Of a stretch of DNA of 16,651 bases, positions 14,294 through 16,651 are shown piece after piece. Numbering within the stretch: position 1 is the stretch's first letter; each line of letters starts with the position of its first letter. The notes beneath the pieces were generated by a model. It did no database searches, was not told the origin of the DNA, and saw nothing but the letters and a program-made list of their open reading frames with translations. Source of the DNA: CAUZJO01 sp963580245 (lineage in GTDB: Bacteria > Sumerlaeota > Sumerlaeia > MVZB01); the NCBI GenBank assembly GCA_963580245.1, contig CAUZJO010000107.1, forward strand, positions 1 to 16,651, written 5' to 3'. The translations under genes were made by a program, and so were the position numbers.

Positions 14294-15945
14294 CGGCCGC
14301 GAAAACCTCCACGACCCGGTCCCTCTCTCCGGTGCGCCGGTTCGTCAAGCTCGTCGATGAATACTACGACCAGTCGTTCCATCGCTTCCCGATCGCGGGG
14401 TCGGTGGCGGGCCGCCATGAGTTCGACCATGCGTTGGGCCGAGCCGATCCCGCAACCTGGGAACGCCAGGCTGGTCTGGTGGAGAAGACGCTCGCGGCCG
14501 TCGAGGACCTCCCACCGCAGGACTTCGAGGCCTCCCGGATGCTGGACCGCCGCGCGTTCCTCGCCCACCTGCGCCAGGAGCGCCTCGAATTGGTCGAGCT
14601 GACGCGCTGGCGCAACGATCCTCAGCTTCACCTGTTCGCGGCCGCCGAGGCGATCCATGACATGGTCGTGCGCCACAGCGAGGACCTCTCGCCGGTCGCC
14701 GAGGCGATCCTCTCGCGACTGAGAAAAATCCCGCGCTTCCTCGACCAGGCCGCCGAATGCATCCACCGCCCCGTTCCGCTCTGGAAGCAACTGACCGTCA
14801 GTGCCGCGCCGGCCGTCGGTGGGATGTTCAAGTCGCTGGCCGGCCCGCTGGCGGCCGTCACCGGTAAGTCGCCCGCGATGCTCGCCGGCGTCACGCGCCG
14901 CGCCGAGCAGGCCGCCCAGGATTACGCGCGCGTCGTCAATCGCGCCCGCCCCGCCGCGGAGGGCAGTTTCGCCCTGGGTGCCGAGCGATTCACGGCACTC
15001 ATGCGCGAGCGGCTGGGCCTCGCCCTTTCGCCGCGCGAGGCGGTCGCCTTCGCCCGCCGCGAGGCCGAGCGGCTGGCCGAGGCGTTGCGCGAGGAAGCCC
15101 GGCGTTTTCACCCGCGCAACTCACCCGCCGAAATCCTGGATCAGGCCGCCCGCCAGTGGAAGCCCCGGGGCAAAGACCTGCTGGAGGCCTATACGCGGAT
15201 GACCCAGCGGATGCGCGAGCGGTTCGAGAAGGCCGACTGGCTGACCTTCCCCCAAGGCGACCGCCTGCTGGTCAAGCCGGTGCCCGAGTTCATGCGCGAC
15301 CAGTTCCCCACGGCGGCCTACTCGAGCCCCGGCCCGCTCGACCCCGACCAGACCGGCATTTTCTGGGTCAATGACCTGAGCGCGGCGGCCACGACCGAAC
15401 GGCAACGCGCCGGTGAAGTCGCGCAACATTTCGGCCTCGAGCTGACCTGCGCCCACGAGGCCTACCCCGGCCATCACCTCCAGTACATCCACCAAAACCG
15501 GCACCCCTCGCTCGCGCGCAAGATGGCCCACCACGCGATCTACTACGAAGGCTGGACGCTGTGGTGCGAGCAGATGACCGCCGACCTGCCCCGCCGCCGC
15601 GCCGACAATCCCCACCTGCGCCTGATCCAGCTCCACGACGCCTTGTGGCGCGCGTGGCGTATTGTGATCGACGTGGGACTCCAGACCGGCGAGCTGACCT
15701 TCGAGGGGGCCTGCCGGGTGCTCCAACGCGAGGTCGGCTTCACCGCCGCCCGCGCCCGCGGCGACGTCAACTGGTACACCTCCCACCCCACCGTTCCCAT
15801 GAGTTACCTGCTCGGTAAGATGGAAGTGCTGCGGCTGAAACACGACCGCGTCGACCGCGGCGGCATGACCTTGCGCGAATTCAACGACTGGATCCTCAGC
15901 TTCGGCGCCATCCCCTGGCGCTGGATCGAGCAAAGCGGCCTATAG
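14290..15945 (+). CDS. DUF885-family metallopeptidase-like protein
   Basis: 551 residues from ATG 14290, which overlaps the deacetylase stop (ATGA) and fits translational coupling. The frame is open for 113 codons further upstream, but that part is the deacetylase gene in another frame. The C-terminal half carries the zincin-like signature of DUF885 proteins: CAHEAYPGHHLQ with H389, E390 and H395, and E420 in YYEGWTLWCEQ. The family (PF05960) is typically 550-600 residues and is thought to be metallopeptidases; carboxypeptidase-type activity has been proposed for some members. No signal peptide is seen, so a cytoplasmic role is likely. The N-terminal half is helical and charged. GC in the third codon position is very high, like its neighbours, so there is no sign of recent transfer. 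The activity here is inferred from motif only. Confidence 0.85.
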   Translation: MTAAKTSTTRSLSPVRRFVKLVDEYYDQSFHRFPIAGSVAGRHEFDHALGRADPATWERQAGLVEKTLAAVEDLPPQDFEASRMLDRRAFLAHLRQERLELVELTRWRNDPQLHLFAAAEAIHDMVVRHSEDLSPVAEAILSRLRKIPRFLDQAAECIHRPVPLWKQLTVSAAPAVGGMFKSLAGPLAAVTGKSPAMLAGVTRRAEQAAQDYARVVNRARPAAEGSFALGAERFTALMRERLGLALSPREAVAFARREAERLAEALREEARRFHPRNSPAEILDQAARQWKPRGKDLLEAYTRMTQRMRERFEKADWLTFPQGDRLLVKPVPEFMRDQFPTAAYSSPGPLDPDQTGIFWVNDLSAAATTERQRAGEVAQHFGLELTCAHEAYPGHHLQYIHQNRHPSLARKMAHHAIYYEGWTLWCEQMTADLPRRRADNPHLRLIQLHDALWRAWRIVIDVGLQTGELTFEGACRVLQREVGFTAARARGDVNWYTSHPTVPMSYLLGKMEVLRLKHDRVDRGGMTLREFNDWILSFGAIPWRWIEQSGL

Positions 15946-16123
15946 CTTCGAATTGGGCCTGATGAGGGATCCGTTAACCGGGCGCGATGTGAGACTTATT
16001 CACTACATTATTAACCTATTTGTGTTTCAGTCGGCGTGGGCTCAAGCCCCCCAAGCCGAAAACAAGGAAACTCGCGTCGAGCGGTCGGACGAGCAGGACA
16101 AACCCCGTGGACCACATAACCCG

Positions 16124-16372
16124 ATGAAACATTTCACCATCGCCCAGATCATCCTCTTTCCCATCCGCGCCTTCCGCGAAGACCTGCGGACCAATCCGCT
16201 CAGCCGGTTGACGTGGGGGATTGAGCCGAGGAGTCACAAGCGACGGTTAATCGCTGGAGTCGCGCTTGCGGGTCCTTCACTGATTCTAATTGCCACCACC
16301 ATTGTCTTGCTGTTGAGACCCACGCGTGACCCCTCCGTCTACCTTGATGGCTGCGCCTCCCCCCAATCTTAG
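16124..16372 (+). pseudogene. Small membrane-protein ORF, probably cut by an IS
   Basis: The open frame reaches back to a TTG at 15953, but residues before the ATG at 16124 (MKHFTIAQIILFPIRAF) look unconserved and no ribosome site is seen for any start (alternative ATG 15962). From 16124 the product has 82 residues: a basic juxtamembrane stretch (RSHKRR) and one clear membrane segment, AGVALAGPSLILIATTIVLL. The last codons (CASPQS, stop 16370-16372) fall in what looks like the end of an IS3-type element, so the natural C-terminus is probably missing. I do not recognise the protein. The rest of the gap after 15945 shows no other gene. Confidence 0.35.
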
Positions 16373-16651
16373 ACCACGAACCGGCGAATTTAAGGTGGAA
16401 TCTGTGGTTGCCTGTTGCGTGTTTTGAGCGGTCAACAAGCCGCCCCTGCTGATGCCGTTGCGTGGCGCGGCTCGTCCCCGAAGCGAAGCGACGGCATCTC
16501 GCTCGATCATGTCCGATCCCCTCTACCGACAAATACCTCTGCCGGGGTCTTCTTGTCCAGAGCCCAATGTCTCCTTTCTCCGTTATAGTAGGCAAAGTAG
16601 TCTCCAAGTCCTTGGTGTAGCGCCAGCCCATCGGCATAGGCCTTCGGGTAA
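16352..16651 (-). mobile_element. Terminal part of an IS3-type insertion sequence
   Basis: A transposase C-terminus enters from the window edge on the minus strand and stops at 16507. It is followed by about 150 bases of non-coding DNA that end in a C/G-rich tract with TTAGACC (plus strand 16358-16377), as expected for the terminal region of such elements. An 8-bp inverted repeat GATGCCGT/ACGGCATC (16451-16458, 16491-16498) lies just past the stop. The outer boundary near 16350 is an estimate; the other end and any target duplication are outside the window. Confidence 0.6.
16507..16650 (-). CDS. IS3-family transposase, C-terminal 47 residues (partial)
   Basis: The frame enters from beyond the window and reads YPKAYADGLALHQGLGDYFA followed by YYNGERRHWALDKKTPAEVF and VGRGDRT-stop. 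This matches the end of the integrase catalytic core of IS3-type transposases (F-x-x-Y-N-x-x-R-x-H-x-x-L-x-x-x-T-P-A-E-V). Only the part after the DDE catalytic acids is present here. The usual N-E-R-(P/L)-H-Q-A-L-G-Y reads N-G-E-R-R-H-W-A-L-D, so the copy may be divergent. The gene starts outside the window and its integrity cannot be judged. Confidence 0.8.
   Translation of the reverse strand, partial: YPKAYADGLALHQGLGDYFAYYNGERRHWALDKKTPAEVFVGRGDRT

Noticed and set aside
12605..15111. Long minus-strand open frames (12605-13996, 13831-15111)
   Set aside because: Both are antisense shadows of gmd, the deacetylase and the DUF885 gene, whose family motifs are clear.
16286..16510. 74-codon minus-strand ORF overlapping the transposase stop
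   Set aside because: It reads through the non-coding terminal region of the IS and has no recognisable domain.

Overview
The window is bacterial DNA, most likely from an uncultured or little-studied Gram-negative environmental lineage. Evidence: secreted proteins with Sec signal peptides, a gingipain-type (C25) protease, Shine-Dalgarno sites, high GC in most genes, and hairpin-rich intergenic repeats. By eye, the first ~4.4 kb is clearly poorer in GC than the rest, where coding regions look roughly 60-70% GC. I cannot name the phylum from sequence alone; Planctomycetota, Sumerlaeota or Hydrogenedentota-like groups are guesses.

Layout. (1) 1-1082: gene-poor and decayed. It holds a five-codon mini-ORF behind a near-perfect Shine-Dalgarno site, a chimeric remnant of the flagellar export gene flhB (211-642), and a possible 61-residue ORF with a strong ribosome site. 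(2) 1083-4057: two secreted surface or tail-fibre-like proteins of modular design, closed by a strong intrinsic terminator. (3) 4058-4426: non-coding, with another mini-ORF behind a strong Shine-Dalgarno site and the dapA leader. (4) 4427-6581: a tight dapA-lysA lysine-biosynthesis operon. (5) 6641-6741: a 27-bp near-perfect inverted repeat between convergent genes. (6) 8178-6763 (minus): a conserved protein of unknown function. (7) 8306-8600: a palindromic mosaic of small G/C-clamped hairpins. (8) 8644-9177: a SpoU/TrmH-type RNA 2'-O-methyltransferase. (9) 11995-9257 (minus): a large secreted C25 cysteine protease, divergent from (10) 12263-15945, a three-gene run of GDP-mannose 4,6-dehydratase, NodB-type polysaccharide deacetylase and a DUF885 metallopeptidase-like protein. 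(11) 16124-16651: a small membrane-protein ORF that appears to run into the end of an IS3-type insertion sequence, whose transposase C-terminus leaves the window on the minus strand.

The coherent units are lysine/diaminopimelate synthesis (dapA-lysA), extracellular proteins (two fibre/lectin-like proteins and the C25 protease), and a gmd-deacetylase-DUF885 unit that fits cell-surface glycan making or trimming. No CRISPR array, tRNA, rRNA or complete mobile element was seen. The most unusual structures are intergenic: the inverted array of GNRA-like and triloop hairpins upstream of the methyltransferase, the 26/27 inverted repeat after lysA, and short ORFs with unusually strong ribosome sites.
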